A stretch of DNA of 64,000 bases from Gonocerus acuteangulatus (GCA_946811695.1 OX328126.1:9450361-9514360), one strand, 5' to 3'. Positions 10,743 through 21,764 are shown, counted from the first letter of the stretch. Notes: a model not told the origin generated them from the sequence alone. Numbers and translations are program-made.

Positions 10743-12281
10743 ATGACTATACTCCAGTGGAACATAAATGGCTTAAACGCGCATTTAAATGATTTAAAGT
10801 GCCTGTTGCGACATAAACCATTACAGATAATAGGACTCCAAGAAACACATCTGGTACCAGGTAAAAGCGTTAGCATACATAATTATTCTGTTTACAGAAA
10901 TGACTATTGTTTGGGAGGTAAAGCATGTGGGGGAGTTGCTGTGCTTGTTAAAGACAACACATACAGCGAACCCATTCGTTTATTGACAATATTACAAGCT
11001 GTAGCTGTCTCGGTGTACCTTCCTTTCCGGCTGACGGTTTGTTCTCTGTATCTTCCACCAAGTGAACCTATTGACGTACATGCAATTCAAGACTTACTCA
11101 CACAACTTCCAATCCCCTTTTTATTACTTTCTGATGCCAACGCTCTCAGTACTATGTGGAACTCATCAATTACAAATAACCGTGGACGACTTTTACAAAA
11201 TATATTTGAAGGATTAGACTTGCTCACTCTCAACACGAACTTACCGACCCATCTATGCCCACGGACAGGTACTTATTCAAATATTGACATATCTGTTTGC
11301 TCTTCTTCAGTTTATACTCGATTCGAGTGGGAAGTGAGCGACGACACCTACTCGAGTGATCATTTTCCTATAATTCTGACACTAACATCACAACCACCGA
11401 TATTCCAAACTCAGACTAGATATAATACAAAGAAAGCTGACTGGACCACATTTCAAGATCACATTATAACCACACAGAACTTACAACACACATACTCAGT
11501 GAAAGAACTAACAGAATTAATATTAGACGCAGCTGAAGATAGTATACCCAAAACCACAACTAAATACACTAAGACTCCGGTTCCTTGGTGGAATAATGAC
11601 TGTAGAAAGGCCACAAGCGAAAGGAAAAAGGCACTTCAATTTTTTTATAGGCATCCTTCTGATGAAGCACTCATTGACTACAAGAAGAAGAGGGCCAAAG
11701 CTAAGTGGGTAATTCAAACTGCCAAAAAGAATTCCTGGATAGACTTTGTAACACGGTTAAATTCTAATAATACTTCAAGTGACGTATGGACAGCTGTAAA
11801 CAAAATAATTCATAAAAAATATAAACCACCTATTACAGGACTTCAAAACAACGACGACATCATAACAGACCAAAAGGCTTTGTGCAACCTACTGGGGACG
11901 TACTTCGAAGCAACATTTAGTGATGTAAATTTTGACAGGGACTTCCAGGAATATAAAAGAAAAGTAGAATCTGAGACTTTAGAAGACCGAACTGACAGTG
12001 ATACGACTTTGGACGACTCAATAACCTTAAAAGAACTTGAACTAGCAATAAAGAAATCAAGTACAACTTCACCCGGACCGGACAGAATAACATACGACAT
12101 GATACAACACTTACCACCCACTACTCTCCCCCTTCTTCTGAATGCATTCAATGAGGTGTTTGAAGGAGGAATCTATCCTCACTCGTGGAACGAATCTATC
12201 ATAGTTCCGATTTTGAAATCAGGCAAGGATAAGAAAAACGTAACTAGTTATCGTCTGTTATATATCACTTTCAAAGCATAA
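10743..12281 (+). pseudogene. LINE ORF2, endonuclease plus start of reverse transcriptase
   Basis: Residues about 1-225 form an apurinic-type endonuclease: QWNING near the start, QETH with E34, SDANALSTMW, and SSDHFPI. After a basic linker come early reverse-transcriptase motifs (TTSPGPDRITYD, then IVPILKSGKD...SYR). The frame then leaves the family pattern after SYR. The palm motifs A, B and C (with the catalytic Asp pair) and the thumb are absent, and the next recognisable sequence is RNase H in another frame. An internal deletion of roughly 1 kb plus a frameshift is the simplest reading. The EN would nick target DNA and the RT would copy RNA at the nick. Confidence 0.9.
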
Positions 12282-13149
12282 GAAAAATGATCCTTGCTCT
12301 ACTCATTTCTACAATCATAACTTTAATAAAATAATATCAGAGAATCCTGAGGCTCTCTTCATTTTCACAGACGGATCCAAAACACAACACGGGACAGGCT
12401 CAGCAGCACTCATTGACGATAGAACATACCACACAAAATTACCAAATAACACTAGCATATTCACAGCAGAACTAAACGGAATTCTTTTGGCCCTTTCACA
12501 TAGTAAAAATACTAATAAACACATCATAATTTTCACAGATTCACTAAGCTCTCTTCTTTCCCTATCGGACATTTACAGTACTCATCCTATAATCACAAGC
12601 ATACTTTCACAACTATACTATCTACAGGACACCAACATTTATATAACTTTTGTCTGGATTCCTGGACATGACAACATTTCAAGAAGTACTGAAGCAGATA
12701 AGGAAGCTAAATTAGCAACGAGACGATCAACACAAGACGTTTATGACATGACTCGACAAGACATACATAATGTCATAAAACAACACATAATGAACAAGTG
12801 GCAAACTGACTGGACATACACACAAGACAACAAGCTACGGGAGATTAAGCCGACAATAGGAGCCTGGAGTTCCAGTATCCGGAATGTAAGACGAGAAGAA
12901 GTCGTGCTTACTAGACTAAGAATCGGACATTCACACTTGACACATTCATATTTAATGACAAAACAGGACAAACCGAATTGTACAATTTGCAATGTTCCAC
13001 TGACAATTAAACACCTACTTACAGACTGCAGAGAAAGAGAAAACATTGACTTACCAAATGATTTACACGAACTACTTACAGAGGACAGTACACACATAGA
13101 CAATATATTAAAATATCTGATACTTAAAAAGAAATTTCAACTTTTTTAA
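12262..13149 (+). pseudogene. LINE ORF2, RNase H domain and C-terminal zinc motif
   Basis: In frame from about 12262 it reads ...ENPEALFIFTDGSKTQHGTG, then FTAELNGILLAL and IIFTDSLSSLLSL: the D, E and D of an RNase H active site in order. WIPGHDNISRSTEADKEAK supplies the C-terminal RNase H signature. It ends with RREEVVLTRLRIGHSHLTHS and a C-x2-C...H-x4-C knuckle (CTICNVPLTIKHLLTDC). It lies in a different frame from 10743-12281, so it cannot be made as one protein with it. Confidence 0.88.
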
Positions 13150-13220
13150 TACACTATTGTTTATTTAACAGTTAAATGCATTTAACATTATAATTCATTT
13201 AAAATTACAAGTTTTCAAGT

Positions 13221-13268
<48 letters not shown>

Positions 13269-13533
13269 TAATATAACATATATTTTCATGTTTAATTTTT
13301 TAATTAAAAACTTTATTTTTGTTGCATTTTCAATCAGACTGTTCAAAATTACTATTTTATGAAATATATTCCCAAATTCATTGTTTTTTGTTTATATTTG
13401 TCAGACATGTTTGTATAATGCTGTATAATTGTTAGCTTTGTTCGCACGTTGACCTAAAGAGCATATCGCTTCGTTGTGACATCTCAATAAATAAATAAAT
13501 AATTGCGTTTCTTTTCTCCCTGTTCCCGTCAGA

Positions 13534-13733
13534 TAGGCTTGCCATATTTTTGGAGAGTTAAACCGAGACACATTAATATGGGATGGGCATACCAGGGGGG
13601 GTTGGGAATAAAAACAGTACAAATTATAAATCTTACAGCCTTTTCCGGGACATTGATAAAACCGGGCGGGACACCGAAACAATTGCAAAATACCGGGACA
13701 GTCCCGGTCAAACCGTGATTTATGGTAAGCCTA
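13534..13733. mobile_element. Small hAT-like MITE, 200 bp
   Basis: Inverted ends TAGGCTTGCCATA and TATGGTAAGCCTA. The interior has CCGGGACAGTCCCGG-like palindromic sequence often seen in hAT MITEs. The flanking 8-mers CCGTCAGA and TCCTTAGA match at only 5 positions, so the TSD is decayed. It sits in the Helitron just 3' of the LINE. Confidence 0.6.
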
Positions 13734-14310
13734 TCCTTAGAGTTTTCTAGGTGTGGCAATAATATCCGGAACCCTTGCACAGCCTCCTCGTCTATAACCT
13801 TGGTAATGCTCGCAAATATAATGGGTATTTCCAAAAAACTTTTTGGAAGTATAAACTTTTAAATTTTAACGCCCATTGAATAACATATAGCATGACGGGA
13901 ACCGTGTTATAATAAACTTCACAAAATTATATAATAACGTAATTTTAATGAAATATTATTTAACGCAATGAAATAACTTCTTATCTGCCGTGACGAAGCA
14001 CGGGTATTCAGCTAGTAAGTTATAATGGTAAAAAAATTAATATTAATCTACGCATGATGTGCTATAATTCTAGCACTTCTCACTACTTGTAACAAACTGC
14101 TTAGTGACAAGTATTAGTAAACGCTGCAAGTAAAAGAGAATATTAAGAGCGTCTATTTACTAAGCGACAAGTAAGCTCCTTCACTACGATTCTACAATGC
14201 AGTTGTCACTTGGAACTTCGTGTAAACAGCCCTACAAGTGTTTAGTGAGAACCTCGTCTGACTAGTTACTTATCATTTTATTTTCGCTGGTAATGCTCGT
14301 TACATATTAT

Positions 14311-14516
14311 AGTGTGAGAGATATAACTTGTCACTTGGCTATGGAGGGGGAGGGGAAGGTGGAGGTGCCTCTAGCTAATGGCGGCCTTGCTGGGTTGCCA
14401 CTCCTTCCTCTCCTAGTCACGTGCATAGCCAGAGCGTGGGCTGGGAAGGTTGTACAATAGGCAACGTCGAGCCCCCTCTACGCATTCCCCGAGTGACAAG
14501 TTATATCTCTTCCACT
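14311..14516. mobile_element. MITE-M, 206 bp
   Basis: Imperfect TIRs of about 25 bp (AGTGTGAGAGATATAACTTG...; ...AGTTATATCTCTTCCACT) surround a GC-rich body. A second, truncated copy is at 2411-2601. No convincing TSD, so no superfamily is given. Confidence 0.75.
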
Positions 14517-15401
14517 AAAGCATCTTAAACTGATAGCATGCCATTCTTATTGAACTTTTGTCCAATAAGAAACCCCTCCTTTTGATTTTTAGTTACCTGC
14601 TCTTTTAATAGTTGGGCTGAATTTCCAATAGTGTATTTGTCAGGGCCATAACGGCTTTTCTTTCTTCAATTCTTTTTCAAGTTATTTTATAATTGTCGAA
14701 AGTGGAGGAGATTAAAACCTTCAGGTGACAGAGTAAAAAATCCCCGAAAAACAAAGATGTTGATAAATAACCTGAATTTGCTTTATAGAAGTGCCCTGGA
14801 ACCCATTTAAAATGAACCAACTATGGTTCAAAGGAAATTTCACCTACTTTCGATGGTTTGATTGAATTTTCTTTAATATAAACGAATTTTCAGTAATCAC
14901 TACTTGGGTATGGAACCATACTTTATATGAGCGTTTTTGTAGCACTAGAGGTCTACTATCACCTCCTATAAGGCTGATACTTCTATCCGTTTCGCCCTGT
15001 ATATGTAAGCTCTTCAAGAGAAAAGCATAGGATAGAAGAGGTAATTTTAAATAATGTATGTAGGTACGTGTAAAGTTGAAGGAATTGTTTTGTCGAGACC
15101 TATGGGTTATTAAACGAGAAGATGGTGTCTTAAGAGTGTGTCCTCCCTATATGGACAGAGGAAACACGCTATGCAAACAAGATTAAAGTGGATAGGGATG
15201 AAAATTTAATTATAAAACCAAGAGGACATTGAACAGTCCGCCAAGTCTAATTCATTACAGAGCCCAGACACGAGGCAGACCTTCTGCCATTGTCAGATAA
15301 AAATAGGCGGTAGGAGCCAGAGGTTCTGTACAAGCTATAATTGAAGGAACGAACTGCTTATTGTGAAATTAATTTTATATTGTCTAGTCAGACGTGGGTG
15401 G
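14517..15401. other. No gene recognised
   Basis: Near 14950-15003 the sequence GTCTACTATCACCTCCTATAAGG...GCCCTGTATA looks like a worn right end of the mariner-like MITE family at 42364. Nothing else is recognised. Confidence 0.4.
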
Positions 15402-15406
15402 ATTTT

Positions 15407-15450
<44 letters not shown>

Positions 15451-15590
15451 CTCTGAATGTCTGAAAGTTGGCTCGCTGAAAGAATTCCTCGCTTCAACGC
15501 ATATGCTTCTGCTTCCAATAATGCATTTACGACATTAACAATAAGTTCTCTCGTGCTCTGTCGCAAGATTTTGAGATCTCACTTCCTAAC
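15402..15590 (-). pseudogene. Possible coding remnant followed by a homopolymer
   Basis: On the minus strand a frame reads LRQSTRELIVNVVNALLEAE and AYALKRGILSASQLSDIQ, then runs into a ~50-bp A tract (T on plus, 15402-15451). The helix-rich, well-balanced sequence looks protein-like and recalls the N-termini of insect transposon-encoded proteins, but I cannot name it. A stop lies just upstream of DLKILRQ. It may be a retroposed fragment. Confidence 0.25.
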
Positions 15591-15635
15591 TCTTCTTGCG
15601 ACAGATCTGATGAAAACCGAAAATACTCGGGTCTC

Positions 15636-15700
15636 TCCGTGTTAGGGTGGATAGCATATTTCTCCTAAGGGGGTCCAGGTTCGAATCCCGCCTCCAGAAG
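15636..15700 (+). repeat. tRNA-like SINE fragment
   Basis: GTTAGGGTGGATAGC resembles a tRNA A-box arm, and GTCCAGGTTCGAATCCC is a clean B box 23 nt later. The cloverleaf stems do not all pair, so this is a tRNA-derived SINE or tRNA pseudogene rather than a tRNA gene. Confidence 0.4.
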
Positions 15701-15945
15701 ATTGATTTTAATAGGAACCTGCGACATTATGCATGTCAATGAAAGATGGCAACCCACCGATAGGTCGCCGATAATGGTTTAGACATAGATTTGGCGCGGA
15801 AACAAAAACCACAAGAGCTTTGGTTGAGATTAGATAGTGGATGAGAGTATTTTAATTAGCAAGCCTGACTTTCGTATTCCTTCATTACATTTACAAATTA
15901 CATCGAAAATTGCTGATGCAAAATGTGGTCGAGAAAATAACACAA

Positions 15946-16046
15946 TATAAATAAATTTTAACCGGGTTCATTTTCGGTAACTAAAGTGTTTTTCCGAGTG
16001 GAACCTCAATATCTACTACGACCCTTCCAAAAGTGCTACTAAAAAA
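15946..16046 (+). repeat. Family Y fragment
   Basis: Short copy of the post-microsatellite block (ATAAATTTTAACCGGGTTCATTTTCGG...AAAGTGCTAC) without the AT core or monomers. Confidence 0.55.
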
Positions 16047-16151
16047 ATAGTATCCTGTAGAGAACCCATCCTAAAAATCTGAATCGTGTATATAGGACTT
16101 TAGTATAGAAATAAATAAAAAGAAATAAAGAATCAGAACAATAACGTTTAT

Positions 16152-16987
16152 CAATGATGATTAGATAGTTAGCCGTCGAGGTGATAAGTAAAGATGGAAT
16201 GGTTGGGATTCGGCTAAATAAACCTCTATATGATTTTGTTTTTAAAAAATATATATATTTCGGACGTTTCGGCTACTCATTGGTAGCCTTCGGCAGCTAA
16301 AATGACAAAAAAAAAAGAAATTAATACAAAAACAAAAAAAATTTATAATTGTGATAGGTAACAGAACTATAGATACAATTCTTTTATACGAAGACAGGTA
16401 TAGTTGGGATTCGGCTAGGAGAAAAACGTCAGACTTTCAAAAAGAAATCTGTATTTTGGACGTTTCGACTGCAACAATGGCAGCCTTCTTCAGCACTAGA
16501 GAATGCCTAGGGGGGGGAGAGGGAGGAAGACCTCGAGGACAACTTAGGTAACCATGGTATCATACTTCTACCATGGTTACCTAAGTTGTCCTCGAGGTCT
16601 TCCTCCCTCTCCCCCCCCCCTAGGCATTCTCTAGTGCTGAAGAAGGCTGCCATTGTTGCAGTCGAAACGTCCAAAATACAGATTTCGTTTTGAAAGTCTG
16701 ACGTTTTTCTCCTAGCCGAATCCCAACTATACCTGTCTTCGTATCTCTACAGCGGCTAACTATCTCCATCTACACAATTCTTTTATAAGTTAATTGTATC
16801 TATAGTTCTGTTACCTATCACAATTATACATTTTTTTTGTTTTTGTATTAATTTCTTTTTTTTTTTTGTCATTTTAGCTGACGAAGGCTACCAATGAGTA
16901 GCCGAAACGTCCGAAATATATATTTTTTTAAAACAAAATCATATTGAGGTTTATTTAGCCGACTCCCAACCATTCCATCTTTACTTA
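16152..16987 (-). mobile_element. Outer hairpin retroposon with hammerhead-like cores
   Basis: Flanked by an 11-bp direct repeat ATAACGTTTAT (16141-16151 and 16988-16998). The arms are inverted (GGTTGGGATTCGGCTAAATA and its mirror). The plus strand at 16878-16908 reads CTGACGA, A, GGCTAC, loop, GTAGCC, GAAAC, a perfect stem; the mirror copy at 16266-16296 has lost a core base. One end carries a non-mirrored tail containing GGCTAACTATC. A related element is inserted in its loop. The variable-length TSD and tail fit target-primed retroposition better than a DNA transposon. Confidence 0.75.
16389..16773 (+). mobile_element. Inner hairpin retroposon nested in the outer one
   Basis: Flanked by a perfect 14-bp TSD ACAATTCTTTTATA (16375-16388 and 16774-16787). 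It is an almost perfect hairpin centred near 16565 (GGTAACCATGGTA / TACCATGGTTACC) with arms of about 170 bp. The plus strand at 16637-16668 reads CTGAAGA, A, GGCTGC, loop, GCAGTC, GAAAC; the mirror is at 16462-16493. It ends in the tail CAGCGGCTAACTATCTCCAT. No open reading frame. Confidence 0.8.
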
Positions 16988-17130
16988 ATAACGTTTATGG
17001 CTTGAAAGTGGCTTATTTTGTTAAAACGCCTCTATTTTTTGTTGCTGATATCATTCAACGAGTCACGTTGTTAGAAAATAAAAAAATAAAATTTTGGTCT
17101 GTTTATATGAATCAGTATTTGGTATTATTT

Positions 17131-17133
17131 ATT

Positions 17134-17204
<71 letters not shown>

Positions 17205-17327
17205 GGCACATCTACATCTAGGTCATTAGCGCCGACATCCAGGGTGTAGCGAGGAGAGGTTGGGAATCGAACCCACCATCTCCCGCTTATGAATCCAAGG
17301 CGCTAGCCATTAGACCACGGGAGACCC
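17131..17327 (-). mobile_element. SINE-C, tRNA-headed, with long A-tail
   Basis: An 18-bp TSD CAGTATTTGGTATTATTT flanks it (17113-17130, 17328-17345). On the minus strand the head reads GGTCTCCCGTGGTCTAATGG (A box) and GGGTTCGATTCCCAACC (B box), then a short body with ACCCTGGATGTCGGCGC and CTAGATGTAGATGTGCCG, then about 70 A. The near-perfect TSD and long tail suggest a young copy. Confidence 0.93.
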
Positions 17328-17475
17328 CAGTATTTGGTATTATTTCTACACAGGGAACTCATATGAGAGAGAACGTAAATAAATGCATAGAAATTATAGA
17401 TCTTCCTCCGGATCTCATATATAAATCCCCAGCTCACAAGCATTTCTTAAATAATGAATTATTTCAAAATAATTT

Positions 17476-17812
17476 ACCGAATAAAGTCTACCGTAATGTT
17501 AAAAGAAATAAGATACTTGGACTTTGAAATGCCTAAGGATGTTGTAAGTGAGCTAATCTTTGAGAAGAGAAGATCCCCTTTAGAAGAGTAAGGGAATTAA
17601 AGAGAGAGGGATGAAGGGATGGTAGTTAGAAGAACCAATAGAATCCAATTAACAATCCTGATTGGTTCAACCTTCTGCCTTATTCTCATTAAACCGGCGA
17701 CATGAAATGGCTTTTTACGCCAATAGCAGTAGCCAGGGGGAAATAGTCATGTCTATCAGGATTAGTTTAGGATTGGAGGTAGAGGTTGGATCATGGAGGA
17801 AGTCCTGAAGTA
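17476..17812 (-). repeat. Dispersed repeat family Z, copy 2
   Basis: Inverse match to 5700-6046, including ATCCCCTTTAGAAGAGTAAG and ATTAACAATCCTGATTGG. No terminal structure identified. Confidence 0.75.
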
Positions 17813-18524
17813 TAGACAGCCATATGGTTTCAAAAATTAGGCTATTCTACAAAAAGAAGAAGATGGCCAATATGCTTTGGAGCATTTCCAAACTAGTAAA
17901 TAATGGATGTTGGTTGTGTAAAAATATTTAAATCTAAAGCAGGCCGTTCCAAATTGCAGTACGACTTAGTAGGACTACAAGTCGACTCCACTCACGCTCC
18001 GACTTGCTATCCAACTAACGATACAACTTTAGTCCTAGTCTGTTTACACGACTGTGTACGTCACTCACGAGCCGAAAAATGTATCGAGGTCAGACCGAAG
18101 TTGCCCGAAGGTCAAGCACTGACTGAACTAAGTTGGACGACTTTGATCCGACTCCCCCACAGACGCTCCAACTCTGTAGCCAGTCGGATGTCGAAAGATA
18201 AAGATGAACGATGGGGTTCATTTGCTTGCATGGTGTGAAGTTTGACGGCAGCATTAATTAGGTGTTTGGCATTGGCAAAACTTCGGTCCATTTTTGGATT
18301 TGTGCATTTGTATCCCGTTCTTAGCACGATAGCCTGCTTTTTCATTGCCTTGTATACCAACGTGGTTTGGGGGGGGGGGGTAATATCCACTCAATCTAAG
18401 CAAATTTTATTTTATTTTTGTACACTTATAGAAGCATTGAAAGCTGAGCAAGACTACAGAAGTGAACAAATTCCAAAACGAAAAAACATGAAATCCTTCA
18501 GAGCCCACCCGAGTTTCGAACAAC
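17813..18524. other. Unassigned, locally GC-richer stretch
   Basis: 17930-18390 is less AT-rich than its surroundings and has overlapping open frames on both strands (17903-18238 plus, 18112-18390 minus, 18242-18592 plus). None shows a motif I recognise. The content could be a worn DNA transposon end or a captured exon. Confidence 0.3.
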
Positions 18525-18796
18525 GGCAGCCCAGAGCGGCAGATACTGTGGAGGTATCTGGTTCTTGTCCATACGGCACACTAGGAAGATAGTTTGGCCA
18601 GTACTATGCTCCGGCCACTTTATTTCCCTCTTTCGAAATACCCATTTATAAATTAACTAAAGGCCTAGGGACGGTCAGAGGGGCCAAATCCAACCCACGA
18701 GCGAAGACACTAGAAGATAAAATCTTTAGTACTATTTGACCTCAGGTCCTCCAGCATATTAGTCCAGTGCTCTACCACTGAGCTAACCTCGCCCCC
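18525..18796 (-). mobile_element. SINE-A copy
   Basis: The inverse of the SINE-A consensus: GGCAGATACTGTGGAGGTAT at the 3' side, AGACACTAGAAGATAAAATC in the body, and a tRNA-like head (A box TTAGCTCAGTGGTAGAGCAC) next to a C-run at 18793-18800. Confidence 0.8.
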
Positions 18797-19615
18797 CCCC
18801 AAGTTCATGAGACGATTGCTTAATCAACGTAAGCAATTTTCACACCCAAAGTAATTTATACGGAAGCCAAAAAAAAAGTCACTGTTTAAAAGAGTAAAAG
18901 AGACCAAAGTCCTACAAACAAAACGGAAGTCGTATGGAATAGTTTGTGCGGCGAAGTTAAAGTTAAAGCAAAAGGTTCAATACTGCAAATGGAGCAGAAC
19001 CCATTATCTGATGACAGGTCCATTATCAATAATTAATTATAATGAATAGCTTATTATTACAAACCGAACTCTAAATACAATAATTGAAATATCATCGGTT
19101 CAATTCATAAACTTTATATTGAACTGAGTGAAAATCCTAGAGAAATGATTTTCATGAATATCTCACAAATATATGAGAAATCGTGGTAATGGAAAGGTAA
19201 CCATTCGAAAACATTTTTTTATTTCTTATCTTTAAAGACACTAGAAGATAAAAATCTTTAGTGCTTACCTCGCCCCCCCCCAAATTATCACTTGATTGCC
19301 TAATCAACATGAGCACGATTTGTCACCCATAGTAATTCATACAGAAGCCCAAAAACTGTCACTCTTTAAAGCAGTGAAAGAGTCCAATATCATAAAAACA
19401 AAACGGAAGTAGCATGGAATAGTTTGTGCGGCGAAGTTTGACAAAGTTGACGCAACAGGTTCAATACTGCAAATGGAGCAGAACCCATTATCTGATGACA
19501 GGTCCATTATCAATAATTAATTATAATGAATACCTTATTATTACAAACCGCACTCTAAATACAGTAATTGAAATCTCATCTGTTCAATTCATAAACTGCA
19601 TCGGGGAAACACTGT
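18797..19615 (-). repeat. Tandem pair of the SINE-A-associated block
   Basis: Two inverse copies (about 18800-19224 and 19282-19600) of the block at 8264-8704 lie head to tail. They are separated by a SINE-A remnant (19225-19280) that has lost its B-box part. The copies differ by point changes only in most places, which suggests unequal exchange between SINE copies or a larger composite unit. Confidence 0.7.
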
Positions 19616-19965
19616 AGTCAGAATTTTAGTCAACTGAAACATGTTTTTTAAAAGAATATTGAGTATAAAGACTGTATAGCAACCCAATTTGTTTAATTAA
19701 TGATTTTTTCTTGTTGAAAAATTATAAATGATAAATATCTGGAATGGTATTATTTGTGAGATAAATTGGAAATATTTGCTGAAAATGCCCCATAACGATG
19801 TGATGGAGTTTTGTCCGGTTTACCCCGGGCCATGGGCCAACTTCCAAGGGATTCAGCATTAATTATCTTTGCCGCTTTTAATTTATAACTAGAACTTGGT
19901 CTTTATTTTAATGACAGATTCGGGGATATTTTTTTTAATGGAAGCGGTTCTTAGGATATTTAATT
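19616..19965. other. No gene recognised
   Basis: AT-rich sequence between the SINE-A-linked repeat and a LINE remnant; no features seen. Confidence 0.4.
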
Positions 19966-20558
19966 AATCAGGAAGCAGTTCCAAATATATGAGACGTTAA
20001 GAACAGAGACAAAAAGACTTATAAATTCTTGGCAAGACAGCTGGACTCGACTAAGCGACTATAAAATATGTACAATCAGAAATACAACTCAGGAGTGGAC
20101 ATCCAGCTACCGTGACAACAGACGAGAAGAAATTGTGCTGGCTCGACTCCGAATTGGCCACACTAGGCTAACACACGAATACCTCATGACAGGACTTGAC
20201 AAACCAATATGTGATACATGCAATACAGACTTTACTGTGAAACACCTACTTACGGAGTGCAGAAGACGACAAAACCTAAATATCCCACATGACATTTACG
20301 AATTGTTGAGAGACAGCAGCCAGTACATAAACACAATACTTTCTCACTTGCAGGACACTAAACTATACACTCGCATTTGAAGACATCTGCAGAATAACCA
20401 GAGGTTTCCAGGCATATTACGGACATTTCCAAACCTCGTGAAATAATTGAACCAAATATTCGTCTTAATGCAGGTTCATTAGACCATAAAGGTACCATCT
20501 TGAAGGAGTGAATTCGCAGTAGTTGCGAATCATTTATAATTAAATAAATAAAAAAAAA
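19966..20558 (+). mobile_element. LINE 3'-end fragment
   Basis: It carries the ORF2 C-terminus (19976-20380), then a 3' UTR that ends near TTGCGAATCATTTATAATT and an AAATAAATAAAAAAAAA tail, similar to the ends of the 10051 and 39730 LINEs. TSD not found, partly because the next element starts immediately at 20561. Confidence 0.75.
19976..20380 (+). pseudogene. LINE ORF2 C-terminal domain
   Basis: Open frame reading ETLRTETKRLINSWQDSWT, then RDNRREEIVLARLRIGHTRL, then the knuckle CDTCNTDFTVKHLLTEC and a terminal helix ending LYTRI. It aligns motif by motif with 12262-13149 and 39732-40031. RNase H, RT and EN are missing through 5' truncation. There is no start codon, since the frame simply enters from the truncation point. 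Confidence 0.85.
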
Positions 20559-20560
20559 AT

Positions 20561-21290
20561 GGTAAAAATGAAGTTTCACGCCCTCCAAACCGATTTCTTT
20601 CAAATTTTGTACAATAACGTATTTTGATGCACTAAACACGAATACGATAAAAAAACCGTCGGATTTAACTAGGAAAGAAGTTATTAAGCACTAAAGTTCA
20701 CTGTTATGCATGTTATGAGAGCTATTAATTATAGCGAGTTGGTTTGACTGGGGTTTTGTTATCTTCTTGAGCGAGCGTAGCGAGCGGAAACGCATAGCAC
20801 GTATGCCCTTAAGCGACTGGTGAGGATGCCCTTAAAATTAACAATATTTTCGAATAAATGGTCTCTGAACATTTCAAATGAGAGTTCTCTGTTTCCCAAT
20901 GTTACATATCTGCGGATGCGCGTGTTTACAAATACGCTGATGACGCCTAGTTTTATAACCTTCCTAACTTTAGTGCTTAATATTATATTCAATTAATTTT
21001 AGCGAGTTGGATTGAGTGGGGTTTTGTTATCTTCTTGAGCGAGCGTAGCGAGCGGAAACGCTTCGCATGTGTGCCTTAAAGTCGTCATTTATGCCTTAAA
21101 GTCGTCACAAATTTAGTTGTTTACATTAGCTCTCATAACCTGCATAACAGTGAACTTAAGTGCTTAATAACTTCTTTCCTGGTTAAATCCCACGTTATTT
21201 TTTTAGTATTCATGTTTAGTGCATCAAAATACGTTATTGTGCAAAATTTGAAAGAAATCGGTTTGGAGGGCGTGAAACTGCATTTTTACC
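20561..21290. mobile_element. TIR element, 730 bp, GG-start ends
   Basis: Long inverted ends begin GGTAAAAATGAAGTTTCACG / CGTGAAACTGCATTTTTACC. The flanking 8-mers are both AAAAAAAT (20553-20560, 21291-21298), consistent with an 8-bp TSD though low in complexity. Inside, the block GCGAGTTGG...TTCTTGAGCGAGCGTAGCG occurs twice, 268 bp apart, and recurs in the 31137-31939 element. Confidence 0.7.
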
Positions 21291-21318
21291 AAAAAAATAA
21301 AGACCGCTTTATCTAGAC

Positions 21319-21522
21319 ATGCCATCACAGACGGACATACCTTGCACTTGGACCAATATTCTATTCCCTCCACTGAATCCAACATGGAAAACCGCCTCCT
21401 TTTTGTCAGATAAAGAAAATAACCTGGTTAATGAAAAAATTGATAAAGAAGTAATCTCCACTATCTATTCCAACATTTTCCAAATATTAAAAACATTCCT
21501 TAAAAACAAAATAAATAAATAA
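21319..21522 (+). CDS. Unrecognised 67-codon frame before an AAATAA-rich tail
   Basis: ATG-initiated, encoding MPSQTDIPCTWTNILFPPLN at the start and KTFLKNKINK at the end, immediately followed by TAAATAAATAA. The amphipathic C-terminal half looks protein-like. It may be the 3' end of a retrotransposon ORF, since the tail resembles LINE tails here, but I cannot assign it. Confidence 0.25.
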   Translation: MPSQTDIPCTWTNILFPPLNPTWKTASFLSDKENNLVNEKIDKEVISTIYSNIFQILKTFLKNKINK

Positions 21523-21764
21523 AACCTTTCATACCTGCCTCTACATGGTGTCTACTACTTTCCTGAAAGCCAATTTCGTGACATTTTCATGACTTGAAAT
21601 GCAAATTTCGTGCCCATTAAAAGGAAAATAATTTCACTTAAAAAGAGAAAGCCTTACGTTTTAGCTTAAAATTATTTGTAACTTAAACGGATTACCTCGA
21701 TATCTATAAACTCACAATTTTACATACATTTAAAGCAATTAAGAAAACTGCATAAAATGTGCAT

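Larger units (their letters stand above)
10051..13500 (+). mobile_element. LINE (RNase H-bearing I/Jockey-like), 5'-truncated, inserted in the Helitron
   Basis: A perfect 13-bp TSD AATTGCGTTTCTT lies at 10038-10050 and 13501-13513. The insertion starts inside ORF1, carries ORF2 with an internal deletion, has a (TA)n tract in its 3' UTR (about 13222-13266) and ends in an AATAAATAAATAAAT tail. The last 60 bp (AGCATATCGCTTCGTTG...) match the 3' end of the LINE at 39730-40365, so they belong to one family. Confidence 0.92.
9684..14015 (+). mobile_element. Helitron, non-autonomous, with nested LINE and hAT MITE
   Basis: The 5' end TCTACTATATATTTGTC is preceded by A. The 3' end is CTAG followed by T, 8 nt downstream of a CCGTG-ACGAAG-CACGG hairpin (about 13988-14003). 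This is the standard Helitron layout (5' TC, subterminal hairpin, CTRR, insertion between A and T). The same 5' end recurs at 58778 and the same 3' end at 28423. Without the inserted LINE and MITE only about 0.7 kb remains, with no Rep/helicase. Confidence 0.85.
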
